This document shows, in pieces, positions 7,074 through 14,961 of a DNA stretch of 15,944 nt. Under the pieces are notes generated by a model, which had not been told where the DNA came from, did no database searches, and worked only from the letters and a program-made list of their open reading frames with translations. The stretch spans positions 1-15,944 of the forward strand of contig JACCYK010000309.1 in assembly GCA_013696525.1 (NCBI GenBank), given 5' to 3'. Made by a program: the position numbers and the translations under genes. The stretch comes from Chloroflexia bacterium (GTDB lineage Bacteria > Chloroflexota > Chloroflexia > Thermomicrobiales > UBA6265). Each line of letters starts with the position of its first letter. Within the stretch, counting starts at the first letter, position 1.

Positions 7074-8384
7074 CTACCGGTCGACCGAGCCGAGGACGAT
7101 GTCGATGGTGCCGATGAGGGCGACCATGTCCGCCAGCATCGCGCCCTGGGCGAGATGGGGCAGGATGCTCAGGTTCACGAAGTCGGCGGAGCGGATCCGA
7201 AACCGGTATGGCTGCGGGCTGCCGTCGGAGACGATGTAGTAGCCGAGCTCGCCCTTGGGATGCTCAATCGCGACGTAGACCTCGCCCACCGGCGGGCTGA
7301 AGCCTTTGATGACCCAGATGAAGTGGCGCTGCATGTCCTCGGCGGTCGTCATCGAGCCCTTGTGCGGCGGGATGACGTAGGACGATTCGTAGGCCATCAG
7401 CGGCGTGTCCATCGGCTCGACCGCGTCCAGGCACTGCTCGATGATCCTGATCGCCTGGCGCATCTCCTCCATCCGGACCAGATAGCGGTCGTAGGTGTCG
7501 CCGTGGGTGCCGAGGGGCACCTCGAAATCGAGCCGGTCGTAGACGCAGTAGGGCATCGCCGACCGGATGTCGTAGTTGATGCCGGAGCCGCGCAGGCAAG
7601 CGCCGGTCATCGCGTAGGAGATCGCCGCTTCCTTGGTGATGACGCCGACGCCCTTGGTCCGCGCCATCCAGATCGGGTTGGCCGAGAGCAGGGTGGCGTA
7701 CTCGTGCTGGCGGTGCGGGAAGACCTTCGTGAAATCGCGCACCATGCTTGGCAGATGCTCGGGAATGGGCCGCGAGAAGCCGCCGATCTCCATCATGTTG
7801 GTGGTCAGGCGGGCGCCGCAAAAGGTCTCGAACAGGTCCAGGATCAGCTCGCGCTCGCGGAAGCAGTAGAGCGACATCGAGAGGGCGCCAATATCGAGGG
7901 CATGGGTGCCGAGCCACACCAGGTGGGAGGCGATCCGGGCCAGCTCGGCCATGATGACGCGCCAGTATTGCGCCCGCTCCGGCGCCTCGAGCCCGCAGAG
8001 CTTTTCCATCGCCAGGGCGCAGCCGAGGTTGTTGGCGGGGGCGGCGACGTAGTCGGTGCGGTCGGTCCAGGGGATCACTTGGGCGTACCGATGGTTCTCC
8101 CCCAGCTTCTCGGTGCCGCGATGCAGGTAGCCGATGATCGGGTCGCACTCGGTGACGATCTCGCCGTCGAGCTTGAGGATGACCCGGAGCACGCCATGGG
8201 TGCTGGGGTGCTGGGGGCCCATGTTGAGCGTCAGTTGGCGAGCGCCGTCCGCCAGCCGGACATCCTCGGTGATGTTCAAGGTGCCGAGGGCATCGACGTC
8301 GCGCACGAAGTCGGGCCCTGGCTCCATCGGCTCGCCGGCAGCCTCGATGTCACGGGTGTATTGGCGTTCAGTGGTGGATGACAT
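7074..8384 (-). CDS. nuoD: NADH-quinone oxidoreductase subunit D
   Basis: NuoD is the 49-kDa-type peripheral subunit of complex I. With NuoB it forms the quinone-reduction site, and it is related to the large subunit of NiFe hydrogenases without the metal. The 436-residue protein shows NMGPQHPSTHGVLR (54-67), the HRGTEKLGEN segment and the normal C-terminus ending GSVDR. ATG 8384 was chosen: it overlaps the nuoC stop by one base (TAATG), giving translational coupling. The frame is open eight codons further, to an upstream start inside nuoC. The next gene downstream, usually nuoE or nuoH, is instead a Uma2-type gene. Confidence 0.96.
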   Translation of the reverse strand: MSSTTERQYTRDIEAAGEPMEPGPDFVRDVDALGTLNITEDVRLADGARQLTLNMGPQHPSTHGVLRVILKLDGEIVTECDPIIGYLHRGTEKLGENHRYAQVIPWTDRTDYVAAPANNLGCALAMEKLCGLEAPERAQYWRVIMAELARIASHLVWLGTHALDIGALSMSLYCFRERELILDLFETFCGARLTTNMMEIGGFSRPIPEHLPSMVRDFTKVFPHRQHEYATLLSANPIWMARTKGVGVITKEAAISYAMTGACLRGSGINYDIRSAMPYCVYDRLDFEVPLGTHGDTYDRYLVRMEEMRQAIRIIEQCLDAVEPMDTPLMAYESSYVIPPHKGSMTTAEDMQRHFIWVIKGFSPPVGEVYVAIEHPKGELGYYIVSDGSPQPYRFRIRSADFVNLSILPHLAQGAMLADMVALIGTIDIVLGSVDR

Positions 8385-9217
8385 TAGCTTGGTCCTCGTC
8401 CGGTCCACCGGGTGCGAACCCGGTCCACGGTGCGCTCTTGGTTATAGACAGGGAACTCGCGCCAGCCGCGCAGCGGGTAGTCTTTACGCAACGGATGCCC
8501 CTCTTCCCAGTCGTCCGGGAGCAGCATCCGGCGCAGGTTGGGATGGCCCTCGAAGACGATCCCGAACATGTCGTACACCTCCCGCTCCAGCCAGTTGGCG
8601 CCATTCCAGAGCGGCACCAGCGAGGGCACGGGCTGCCCGTCATCGCACCCCGCCTTCAGCCGGAGGCGAACCCGGTTGGCGAGGGAATAGAGCTGGACGA
8701 CGACGTCGAAGCGGGGATTTTGCCGCAGACGGAGCATATCGACCGCGGTGAGGTCGCTCAGGGCGTTGAACCGCACGCGGGGGTCGTCGCGTAAGACAGC
8801 ACACACCGCCCGTAGATCCTGACGGCGGACGTGAACCGTCGTTTCGTCGCGGAACCGCACGAGGTCGACGATCGTCCGCGGGAGATGCTCCCGGATGACG
8901 CGGACAGCGGGATGACGCTCGACCTCTTCATCGACATACGCGGCCCGGCCCCACGGGTCGGTGTCGGCGGTGCCGCTGTCGTCCATCCGCCCGACCATGG
9001 CCTCGACGTTGGCCAGCTCGTGGCCGGCGGCAACGGCCGCTTCTTGGGTCGCGGTTGGTTCCGTCTGGCTGCCGCCGACGCAGGGGTCGGTTGGGTGGGC
9101 GACCGCCTCGGCCAGTCCCTCCGGGTCGGCAATCGGCGCGGTGCTGTCCGGGGCCACCGGCGGCTCCGGGTGGGGATGCTCCGGCGGCTGACGCTTCGGA
9201 TCGGTGGAGTCGGTCAT
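8384..9217 (-). CDS. nuoC: NADH-quinone oxidoreductase subunit C, with N-terminal extension
   Basis: NuoC is the 30-kDa-type subunit of the peripheral arm and docks against NuoD. Residues from about 97 to 260 form the normal domain. They end in the signature NWLEREVYDMFGIVFEGHP (208-226) and then RRMLLPDDWEEGHPLRKDYPL (229-249). The first 95 residues are an acidic, Pro/Ala/Thr-rich and probably disordered extension, absent from common NuoC proteins of about 160-200 residues. ATG 9217 has only a weak GAGG ribosome site. An internal start at residue 74 or 78 would give a near-standard protein, so the true start is uncertain. It lies 96 bases after nuoB and overlaps nuoD by one base. Confidence 0.93.
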   Translation of the reverse strand: MTDSTDPKRQPPEHPHPEPPVAPDSTAPIADPEGLAEAVAHPTDPCVGGSQTEPTATQEAAVAAGHELANVEAMVGRMDDSGTADTDPWGRAAYVDEEVERHPAVRVIREHLPRTIVDLVRFRDETTVHVRRQDLRAVCAVLRDDPRVRFNALSDLTAVDMLRLRQNPRFDVVVQLYSLANRVRLRLKAGCDDGQPVPSLVPLWNGANWLEREVYDMFGIVFEGHPNLRRMLLPDDWEEGHPLRKDYPLRGWREFPVYNQERTVDRVRTRWTGRGPS

Positions 9218-9313
9218 GCTGATTGCCTCGGATGGTCGAGCGGTACGGCCCTTGAAGATCGAGCCGGCGATGCCGGGCGCCGGTTTCCGCGCCGGGCGTG
9301 GAGACCGGCGGGA

Positions 9314-9865
9314 CTAGCCGCGGACGGCGGTCATCGCCTCGTAGCGATCCTCGAGCCGCCTCTTGTCGGCGGCGCCGGTGCCTTGCTTGCGCGCCATGGT
9401 GTCGTACTTGATGACCTTGTTTTGCAGCTCGAGGATGCCGTAATAGAGCGATTCCGGGGTTGGCGGGCAGCCTGGTACGTAGATATCGACCGGGATCACC
9501 TGATCGACTCCCTGGACCACGGCGTAGGTGTCGTAGGGGCCGCCGACGTTGGCGCAGCTCCCCATCGAGATCACCCACTTCGGGTCGGACATCTGGTCGT
9601 AGAGGGTCCGCACCACGGGCGCCATCTTCTTGGTCACGGTGCCGGCGATAATCATCAGGTCGGCCTGGCGCGGCGTCGCCCGGTAGAGCATGCCGAACCG
9701 CTCGGCCATGTCGAAGCGAGGCATGGAGGCGGAGATCATCTCGATCGCGCAGCAAGCGAGGCCGAATTGGAGCCACCAGAGTGATGACCGGCGCCCCCAA
9801 TTAAAGAGAAAATCGAGCGAGGTGATAAAGACGTTCTTTTCGAAGCGATCGTCGATCAGACCCAT
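9314..9865 (-). CDS. nuoB: NADH-quinone oxidoreductase subunit B
   Basis: NuoB carries cluster N2, the last iron-sulfur cluster of complex I, which passes electrons to quinone. The four cluster ligands are present: the tandem Cys38-Cys39 in GLACCAIEM, Cys104 in [10 protein letters not shown] and Cys133 in VPGCPPTPE. The 183-residue length and the [16 protein letters not shown] start of the fold are normal. ATG 9865 lies inside the end of nuoA (10-base overlap), so the two are translationally coupled. A 96-base gap follows before nuoC; it holds GC-rich short repeats but no convincing terminator. Confidence 0.97.
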   Translation of the reverse strand: MGLIDDRFEKNVFITSLDFLFNWGRRSSLWWLQFGLACCAIEMISASMPRFDMAERFGMLYRATPRQADLMIIAGTVTKKMAPVVRTLYDQMSDPKWVISMGSCANVGGPYDTYAVVQGVDQVIPVDIYVPGCPPTPESLYYGILELQNKVIKYDTMARKQGTGAADKRRLEDRYEAMTAVRG

Positions 9866-10227
9866 TCGAGGGCCCCTTTCTTCCAGGCGTAGATGTACCC
9901 GGCAAAGAGTAAACCGATGAAGGAGACCATCTCGACGAACCCATACAGGCCAAGCTCATCGAAGATGACCGCCCACGGGAAGATGAACACGGCCTCGATG
10001 TCGAAGATGACGAAGAGCATCGCGACCACGTAGAAGCGCGGCGTGTACCGGGCTTTGACCGGCTCAATGTCGGGCACCCCACTCTCGTAGGGGGCGGCCT
10101 TGGTTGGGTTCGGCCGGGCGGGGGCGATGACCCAACTGACCAGGAGGAGAGCCATGCCCATGGCGAAGGCGGCGAGGGTCATGAAGCCGACGACGACCCA
10201 GTTTTCGCCAAAGATTTGCGGATCCAC
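9856..10227 (-). CDS. nuoA: NADH-quinone oxidoreductase subunit A
   Basis: NuoA is a small three-helix membrane subunit near the quinone channel of complex I. The 123-residue protein has hydrophobic segments at about 10-35, 64-86 and 92-115. It also has the conserved loop [20 protein letters not shown] (47-66) followed by [15 protein letters not shown] (72-86). The loop Cys common in relatives is Ser here (YESG instead of YECG). Translation begins at GTG 10227, supported by AGGAG (10243-10239) eleven bases upstream. It is the first gene of the nuoABCD block, and divergent from pcm. Confidence 0.95.
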   Translation of the reverse strand: MDPQIFGENWVVVGFMTLAAFAMGMALLLVSWVIAPARPNPTKAAPYESGVPDIEPVKARYTPRFYVVAMLFVIFDIEAVFIFPWAVIFDELGLYGFVEMVSFIGLLFAGYIYAWKKGALEWV

Positions 10228-10296
10228 TGCTCGCCCTACTCCTCACAATCCCACGGGCCCGCTAAAGACCGTCCGAGCCCGCCACTTTCACCGTCT

Positions 10297-10305
10297 ATCC
10301 TAGCA
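10297..10305 (-). promoter_or_regulatory. Candidate extended -10 box for nuoABCD
   Basis: TGCTAGGAT on the minus strand fits the extended -10 form TGnTATAAT (TAGGAT in the hexamer). It lies 70-78 bases upstream of the nuoA GTG. No convincing -35 box is seen, which extended -10 promoters often lack. Confidence 0.4.
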
Positions 10306-10397
10306 CGGTCCGGGTATTGCATTCGTCGAAACTGGCCGCCACCGGGCATGCGGTCATTGCTTCCGGTCCAGCGCCGGAACTGTAGCTCGTTCATGTC

Positions 10398-10407
10398 GGA
10401 ACGTTCC
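10398..10407. promoter_or_regulatory. 10-bp perfect palindrome upstream of pcm
   Basis: GGAACGTTCC is a perfect palindrome 42 bases before pcm. A second inverted repeat, TTCCGG (10361-10366) with CCGGAA (10374-10379), lies just upstream. Either could bind a regulator of pcm or of the divergent nuoA. No regulator is identified. Confidence 0.3.
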
Positions 10408-10449
10408 TGACGATGAACCAACGACCTGCCGGACGAGAAGGGGCGTGGA

Positions 10450-11172
10450 ATGAACCCGCCAGACCATTTAGGCGCTCGCCAACTGGAGATTGACGCCCTG
10501 ATGCGCGAGCTTTGGGAGTTGGGGATCCATGACGAGCGAGTCCGGACGGCGATGGCGACGGTACCCCGCGATCGGTTCGTGCCGGAGGAGTTGTCCGCGT
10601 TGGCGTGGACGAACGAGGCGGTGCCGATCGGCCTCAATCAGACCATCTCCCAGCCCTACGTGGTGGCCTTGATGACGGAAGCACTGGCCCTCACCGGGAC
10701 CGAGCGCGTCCTCGAGATCGGTACCGGGTCCGGGTATCAGACCGCGATCCTGGCCGCGCTGGCGGCGGGAGTGACCTCGGTCGAGCGGCACCCGCAACTG
10801 GCATTCGCGGCCAAACGACGCTTAGGCGACCTCGGCTATCGAAACGTGAATGTCCATGTAGGCGATGGGAGTAACGGGTATCCGCCGGATGCTCCCTACG
10901 ATCGGATTATTGTCACCGCGGCCGCGCCCCGCCTGCCGGAGCCGCTCCAGGCGCAACTCTCCGCTGAGAACGGCCGGATGGTGATCCCGATCGGCGAACC
11001 GCAAGATCAGCGACTCGTCATGATCGAGCGGCGCGGGGACCGGCTCATTGAGCATCCCCTGGGCCGGGTCCGGTTTGTGCCGCTCATCGGCCGGGCGGGT
11101 TGGCGGACGTCGCGGCCTGATGCCGAGCCAGGACCGCGAGGGCCGGGACAGAACGATGCCCCGTCCGGGTAG
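10450..11172 (+). CDS. pcm: Protein-L-isoaspartate O-methyltransferase
   Basis: This cytosolic repair enzyme uses S-adenosylmethionine to methylate isoaspartyl residues in aged proteins and start their return to aspartate. The 240-residue protein has VPRDRFVPEE (38-47), the substrate loop NQTISQPYVVALM (63-75) and the SAM-binding motif VLEIGTGSGYQTAILA (87-102). Acidic Asp114-region contacts and the DRIIVTAAAPRLPE segment follow. ATG 10450 has a strong AGAAGGGGCG upstream. The C-terminal 15-20 residues are Pro/Gly-rich and overlap a strong hairpin. The gene stands alone, divergent from nuoA and convergent with the DUF2171 gene. Confidence 0.94.
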   Translation: MNPPDHLGARQLEIDALMRELWELGIHDERVRTAMATVPRDRFVPEELSALAWTNEAVPIGLNQTISQPYVVALMTEALALTGTERVLEIGTGSGYQTAILAALAAGVTSVERHPQLAFAAKRRLGDLGYRNVNVHVGDGSNGYPPDAPYDRIIVTAAAPRLPEPLQAQLSAENGRMVIPIGEPQDQRLVMIERRGDRLIEHPLGRVRFVPLIGRAGWRTSRPDAEPGPRGPGQNDAPSG

Positions 11173-11184
11173 GGACGGGGCATC
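11155..11184. terminator. Terminator hairpin at the end of pcm
   Basis: GATGCCCCGTCC (11155-11166) pairs perfectly with GGACGGGGCATC (11173-11184) around the six-base loop GGGTAG, and the pcm stop codon TAG (11170-11172) lies in this loop. The T-run after the stem is weak on both strands. As it lies between convergent genes, it may stop transcription from both sides. Confidence 0.75.
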
Positions 11185-11208
11185 ATTGCATCATCGCGGC
11201 GTCCTCGC

Positions 11209-11466
11209 CTAGCTGGCGGTTACCGGCTGGCGCTCCGGGGACTCGGTCATCCATTCCCGCATCGCCTGCTGGCCCGGGCGGTCAACATGGACATGCTCAT
11301 CAACGGTCGTCACCCAACTCATCGGGATCCAGTGATGCTGGCCCTGGTCGTCCTTGGTGAGCTTGAGGCTCGATCCTTCGACCTGGTCGACGGTGCCGAA
11401 CTGGCCCCCGTCCGAGCAAACGACGGGCATATGCTCACGAATCTTGATCATGTTCGTGACAGCCAT
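11209..11466 (-). CDS. DUF2171 domain protein
   Basis: An 85-residue cytosolic protein. Residues 8-60, with IREHMPVVCSDGGQFGTVDQ, KLTKDDQGQHHWIP and the strand WVTTVDEHVHVDRP, follow the DUF2171 pattern. DUF2171 is a small beta-barrel related to the PRC-barrel fold and has no established function. The protein is the normal size for single-domain members, which often occur in several copies in Chloroflexota and Deinococcus-type genomes and are sometimes linked to stress. ATG 11466 is backed by AAAGGA eight bases upstream. It appears to be a single-gene unit, ended by the shared hairpin with pcm. Confidence 0.85.
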   Translation of the reverse strand: MAVTNMIKIREHMPVVCSDGGQFGTVDQVEGSSLKLTKDDQGQHHWIPMSWVTTVDEHVHVDRPGQQAMREWMTESPERQPVTAS

Positions 11467-11573
11467 TACGGTGTCCTTTCTTTGCTAAGCGGGACGTTGC
11501 AGGAGGAGCGAGACAAGAGCTCCAGGGGAAGCCGTGCCGTTTGAGCTTTGCGCCGTGGCATGCTTCTAATTCT

Positions 11574-11602
11574 GCCGTCCAAGTCGCCGTCATTCGGACG
11601 GC
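11574..11602. repeat. Short inverted repeat upstream of the DUF2171 gene
   Basis: GCCGTCC (11574-11580) and GGACGGC (11596-11602) form seven-base arms around a 15-base loop. It lies about 110-135 bases upstream of the DUF2171 start, in the gap beyond the LtrA gene end. It could be an operator or a weak hairpin; its function is unknown. Confidence 0.3.
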
Positions 11603-11743
11603 TAACTCTCAGTGCATAGGCGCAGATACGGTGCCATGGACCGCGGGCCAGTGATCCCGGCTACGCCCGACCGGGTACAAGTGCCAGCCTGCTTCAGAGT
11701 GCGTCTTCACGATCACGAGCATGAATAGACGTCAAGGCACGTG

Positions 11744-12844
11744 TTACGGAGGCGACGCTCTTGTCACCTCAATCATGGCCTCCGCGGCAAGGAGCAAGGT
11801 GAGGAGCGTCACGAATAAGAGCGGCGTTAGACCATAGTCCGGAAGTGTCAGAACGACCACTATGCCCGCTGCGGCCAGGCGCAGCGACACGACCCAGCCG
11901 AGGCGACGATTCGTGGCTCGGATCGCGGCCATTGCAGTCAAATAGGCGGCGAGGCCAGCACCAAGGGGGAGGCGGTCAACCAGGGTGAGGGCCGCGCCGT
12001 GACTTGCCGCCTCCACCGCGAACTCAATGCCGACCGCTGCCGCCGCGATCCCGGCGAAGATCAACAGGTGCCCTTGGGCCCAGACGAAGCGGCCACGGAA
12101 TCCGTGGTCCAGAGGCATACTCCGGAAAAGGCTAAAGTACAGCCACCAAATCGTGGCCGCGATGACGAAGCCCAGCCCGGCGACCAGCGTCGCCGCACGG
12201 TTCGGGCCGATGTCTAGGCTGGCAACGGTGACGACGACTGACTCTCCCAGGACGATGATGGTGAATAGACCGTAGCGCTCAGCCACATGAGCGGGATGGA
12301 ACGGCCGGAAGCGGAGCGACCATGGCGCTGACGCGAATGTTGCGATCAGGAGAAGCAGCGCTCCCGCCCAGAGGAATGGCCGGGCATGCTCAGGCACCGC
12401 CAGAGACGAAAGCCATACACTGGCTCCGATTACATTGGCGACCCCTAGGTGGGCCGTTCGTGGCCGTGCCTCGGGAAGTTGGAGCCAGGCGCGGGCATAG
12501 AGTGCGGCCAGGACGTAGGTGAGGCCCGCGTAGGCAATGACGAATGTTCGGGAGTTCCCTTGGGCGGCGCCGGAGATTCCGGCCGACACCGATGCGATTG
12601 CCAGCATCCCCGCCAACATACCAACCCGGTAAACGGGGTCATCGCTGTCAAAGCCGGCGGCATACCATGTGTAACCCATCCATCCCCACCACACCGGAAC
12701 GAACAGCCCGGCAAAGACAGCCAGGCCCGCGATGGAGTGGTCGGCGTGAAGTTGCCTCGCAAGTGCGGCAACCGCGGCGACAAAGACGAGATCGAAAAAG
12801 AGTTCGAGCCAGCTCGCGTGACGCTCGTTTGAAACGTTCATCAA
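11744..12844 (-). CDS. ltrA: Low temperature requirement protein A (LtrA) family membrane protein
   Basis: A 366-residue integral membrane protein with about ten hydrophobic segments. The N-terminal signature ERHASWLELFFDLVFVAAVA (7-26) and the central HVAERYGLFTIIVLGES (186-202) are diagnostic of the LtrA family. The family was named from Listeria, where a mutant grew poorly in the cold; the molecular activity is not established. The length is normal. The start codons ATG 12844 and 12841 are adjacent and the choice is arbitrary. It lies 72 bases after the M1 peptidase gene on the same strand, so the two may share a message, but a functional link is not evident. Confidence 0.9.
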   Translation of the reverse strand: MMNVSNERHASWLELFFDLVFVAAVAALARQLHADHSIAGLAVFAGLFVPVWWGWMGYTWYAAGFDSDDPVYRVGMLAGMLAIASVSAGISGAAQGNSRTFVIAYAGLTYVLAALYARAWLQLPEARPRTAHLGVANVIGASVWLSSLAVPEHARPFLWAGALLLLIATFASAPWSLRFRPFHPAHVAERYGLFTIIVLGESVVVTVASLDIGPNRAATLVAGLGFVIAATIWWLYFSLFRSMPLDHGFRGRFVWAQGHLLIFAGIAAAAVGIEFAVEAASHGAALTLVDRLPLGAGLAAYLTAMAAIRATNRRLGWVVSLRLAAAGIVVVLTLPDYGLTPLLFVTLLTLLLAAEAMIEVTRASPP

Positions 12845-12916
12845 CGCCGGACTGATACGTTGGACGGCAGGTACATTGATAATCTACGACATCCGGTCGT
12901 ACTCATAGTCACTGAC

Positions 12917-14365
12917 TCATTCGTCGCAGGCGGCCGCAAGGTCGCCGATAAGCTCGAGACCGGCCGATGGCGCGTTGAAGAGCCAGACATCGAAGAACTG
13001 ATCCAGCTCGGCGCCGCTGAGCTCCTCGGCGAGGGTGATGAATTCCCCGGTCGAGGCGTGGCCATGGGAGTAGCGCTCGTTCCACTCGCGCAGGATGTCG
13101 AAAAACGTATCGTCGCCAAGTTGCAGACGCAAGGCGTGCAAGGTAAGCGCGCCGCGACCGTACACCGCGAAGTCGAGCAGCCGGTCGGGTCCCGGGTCGC
13201 CGATCTGGATCTGACCGCCGGCGCCGCCGGCCTCTGCCGCATCGAGCGCGGTACAGACCTGTTGGTCGACGACATCCAGGATCTCCGGGCCATCAAGGTA
13301 CTCGTCCCACAGCGTCTGGGCGTAGGTGGCGAACCCCTCGTTGAGCCAGATGTCCTGCCACCGTTCGAGGCTGACACTGTTGCCGAACCACTGATGGGCC
13401 AGCTCGTGGGCGACGACCGTTTCCGAGACGGCCGGCCGGCCATAGATCACCATGGTTTGCGTTTCGAGCGCGGCCGGAAAGTCCTCGTCGACCACCGTGT
13501 TGCCGAACGACGCAAACGGGTATGGGCCGAACAGCGTCTCAAAATGCTCGATCATTTCGGGCACGCGAGCGAACTGTTCCCGCTCGTCGGGCGTGATATT
13601 CGGCGGATAGGCATTGATGATCGGTAGGCCGTCCGGTCCGGTTTGGCGTTCGACCACCAGGGGACCGGCGTGGAACGTGACCAGATAGCTTGCCATCTCG
13701 TCTGACGCTTCCCAGGTGTAGGTTGTCGTCGTTGCCGTGCTCGTCACGTCGGTGAGGGTGCCGTTGGCGACCGCCGCGTTCGGTTTGGGGACCGTGATCC
13801 GCATGGTGTACGACGCTTTGTCCAGCGGGTGACCGTTGACGGGGTACCAGGCTTCCGAGCCGGAGGGCTCACCCAGGGCAAAAATCGAGGTGTCGGTCGT
13901 CCACCAGCCGCGAGTGAACATCGAATCGCCGCCGCCCGGCATCCCGTGATAGGTCACGGCGACCGTGAACGACGCCCCGGCCTCAAGCAATTGGGCGGGC
14001 TCGATCACCAGCTCCTGGTCCTCGCGTGAGAACTCGGCGGCGGCTCCGTCGACCGTGACCTGATCGATTTCAGGCCCCCGGTAGTCGAGATTGAAGATGG
14101 TGAGGACTTGCAAGGCAACCGCGTCGAGGGAGGCGGTCGCGGTGTTGATGCTGCCGGCGTCGATGTCGAGGTCCAGATCAAGCGTGTAATGCTCGACCTG
14201 GTAGCCGCCATTCCCCAGCTCAGGATAGTACGGGTCGCCGATCCCGGAGGCGCCCGTCGTGGGCGAGACTGGAGTCGCCACCGGGGTGGCGTCTTGGGCC
14301 AGACCCGGCGCCACGGACAGCGCCATGATGAAGCACAAAAGGGCCATGAGCAATCGACGACGCAT
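12917..14365 (-). CDS. Secreted M1-family zinc metallopeptidase
   Basis: A 482-residue exported protease of the aminopeptidase N type. Residues 1-24 form a signal peptide (MRRR, a hydrophobic core and GLAQ-D, a likely cleavage site). A beta-rich domain follows to about 240, then the catalytic domain. The zinc site is complete: HELAH at 320-324 and Glu343 in LNEGFATY, in the HExxH-x18-E spacing. The substrate-recognition motif, GAMEN in classical enzymes, is ALETQ (299-303), a variant known in small bacterial M1 proteins. The probable catalytic Tyr is in AVYGRGALTLH. The ERAP/PepN-like C-terminal helical domain is missing, as in other short M1 proteins. ATG 14365 has AGGAG about ten bases upstream. 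The substrate is unknown. Confidence 0.93.
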   Translation of the reverse strand: MRRRLLMALLCFIMALSVAPGLAQDATPVATPVSPTTGASGIGDPYYPELGNGGYQVEHYTLDLDLDIDAGSINTATASLDAVALQVLTIFNLDYRGPEIDQVTVDGAAAEFSREDQELVIEPAQLLEAGASFTVAVTYHGMPGGGDSMFTRGWWTTDTSIFALGEPSGSEAWYPVNGHPLDKASYTMRITVPKPNAAVANGTLTDVTSTATTTTYTWEASDEMASYLVTFHAGPLVVERQTGPDGLPIINAYPPNITPDEREQFARVPEMIEHFETLFGPYPFASFGNTVVDEDFPAALETQTMVIYGRPAVSETVVAHELAHQWFGNSVSLERWQDIWLNEGFATYAQTLWDEYLDGPEILDVVDQQVCTALDAAEAGGAGGQIQIGDPGPDRLLDFAVYGRGALTLHALRLQLGDDTFFDILREWNERYSHGHASTGEFITLAEELSGAELDQFFDVWLFNAPSAGLELIGDLAAACDE

Positions 14366-14579
14366 GAGCTACCAACTCCTGTTCGCTACCGACGAGACGA
14401 CGGAGACGCGCCGCCGCCCCCGTGCCGCGATGCTGGCTCAAGCGTACCCCGAATAGGTCCGGCGCGACCGTGGCCTCGAGACGTGGCGCATCGCGGCATT
14501 CTTATTGCGGACACGGACCGGATACGGAGCACTACGGTGCGTGGCTGGACAAGCGCGGTCGTCGGGGTCGTCCATCATC

Positions 14580-14942
14580 ATGCAATTCAAAGTGCTGGTG
14601 GTCGATGACGACCGACACATCGTAAGTCTGCTGACCCAGCTCTTCCGGGACGAAGGGTTCGAGGTGCGCTCGGCCACCGACGGGGTGAGGGCGCTGGAGT
14701 GGATTGAGCGCGGCGAGGCCGACCTTGTGGTCTCCGACGTGATGATGCCGCGCCTGAACGGGAAAGAGTTGGCGCGCCTGCTGCAAGCGCGGCCGGTGGC
14801 GATCCCGGTCGTCCTCATCAGCGCGATACCGCCCCAGTTCGATATGCCCGATGTGCCATTTATCCGCAAGCCGTTCGACCTCGATCATCTCCTCCAGGTC
14901 GTCAACGATCTGCTTGACGGCCGTGCCCGATCGCCGCGGTGA
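14580..14942 (+). CDS. Receiver-only response regulator (CheY-like)
   Basis: A 120-residue single receiver domain with the full phosphorylation site: acidic pair Asp10-Asp11 in VVDDDRH, phosphoacceptor Asp53 in VVSDVMMP, Ser81 in VLISA and Lys97 in FIRKPFD. It has no DNA-binding or enzyme domain, so it must act by protein contact or as a phosphate shuttle. ATG 14580 was chosen because the first beta strand starts there; the frame runs further upstream to 14505 without domain content. No histidine kinase gene is nearby, so its partner is unknown. It is divergent from the M1 peptidase gene and convergent with the small membrane gene that ends at 14962. Confidence 0.92.
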   Translation: MQFKVLVVDDDRHIVSLLTQLFRDEGFEVRSATDGVRALEWIERGEADLVVSDVMMPRLNGKELARLLQARPVAIPVVLISAIPPQFDMPDVPFIRKPFDLDHLLQVVNDLLDGRARSPR

Positions 14943-14961
14943 CAACGACCGGTGTAACCAG

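Noticed and set aside
7002..8381. Plus-strand open frame of 459 codons opposite nuoD
   Set aside because: It is fully antisense to a secure nuoD and rich in His, Asp, Gly and Arg as expected for a mirror frame in GC-rich DNA.
9218..9313. Hairpin or regulatory RNA in the nuoB-nuoC gap
   Set aside because: Only a five-base stem (GGCGC with GCGCC) and imperfect GC-rich repeats are seen, which is expected by chance in such DNA.
12860..13627. Plus-strand open frame of 255 codons opposite the M1 peptidase
   Set aside because: The minus-strand frame carries HExxH and Glu motifs; the plus-strand frame has no recognisable content.
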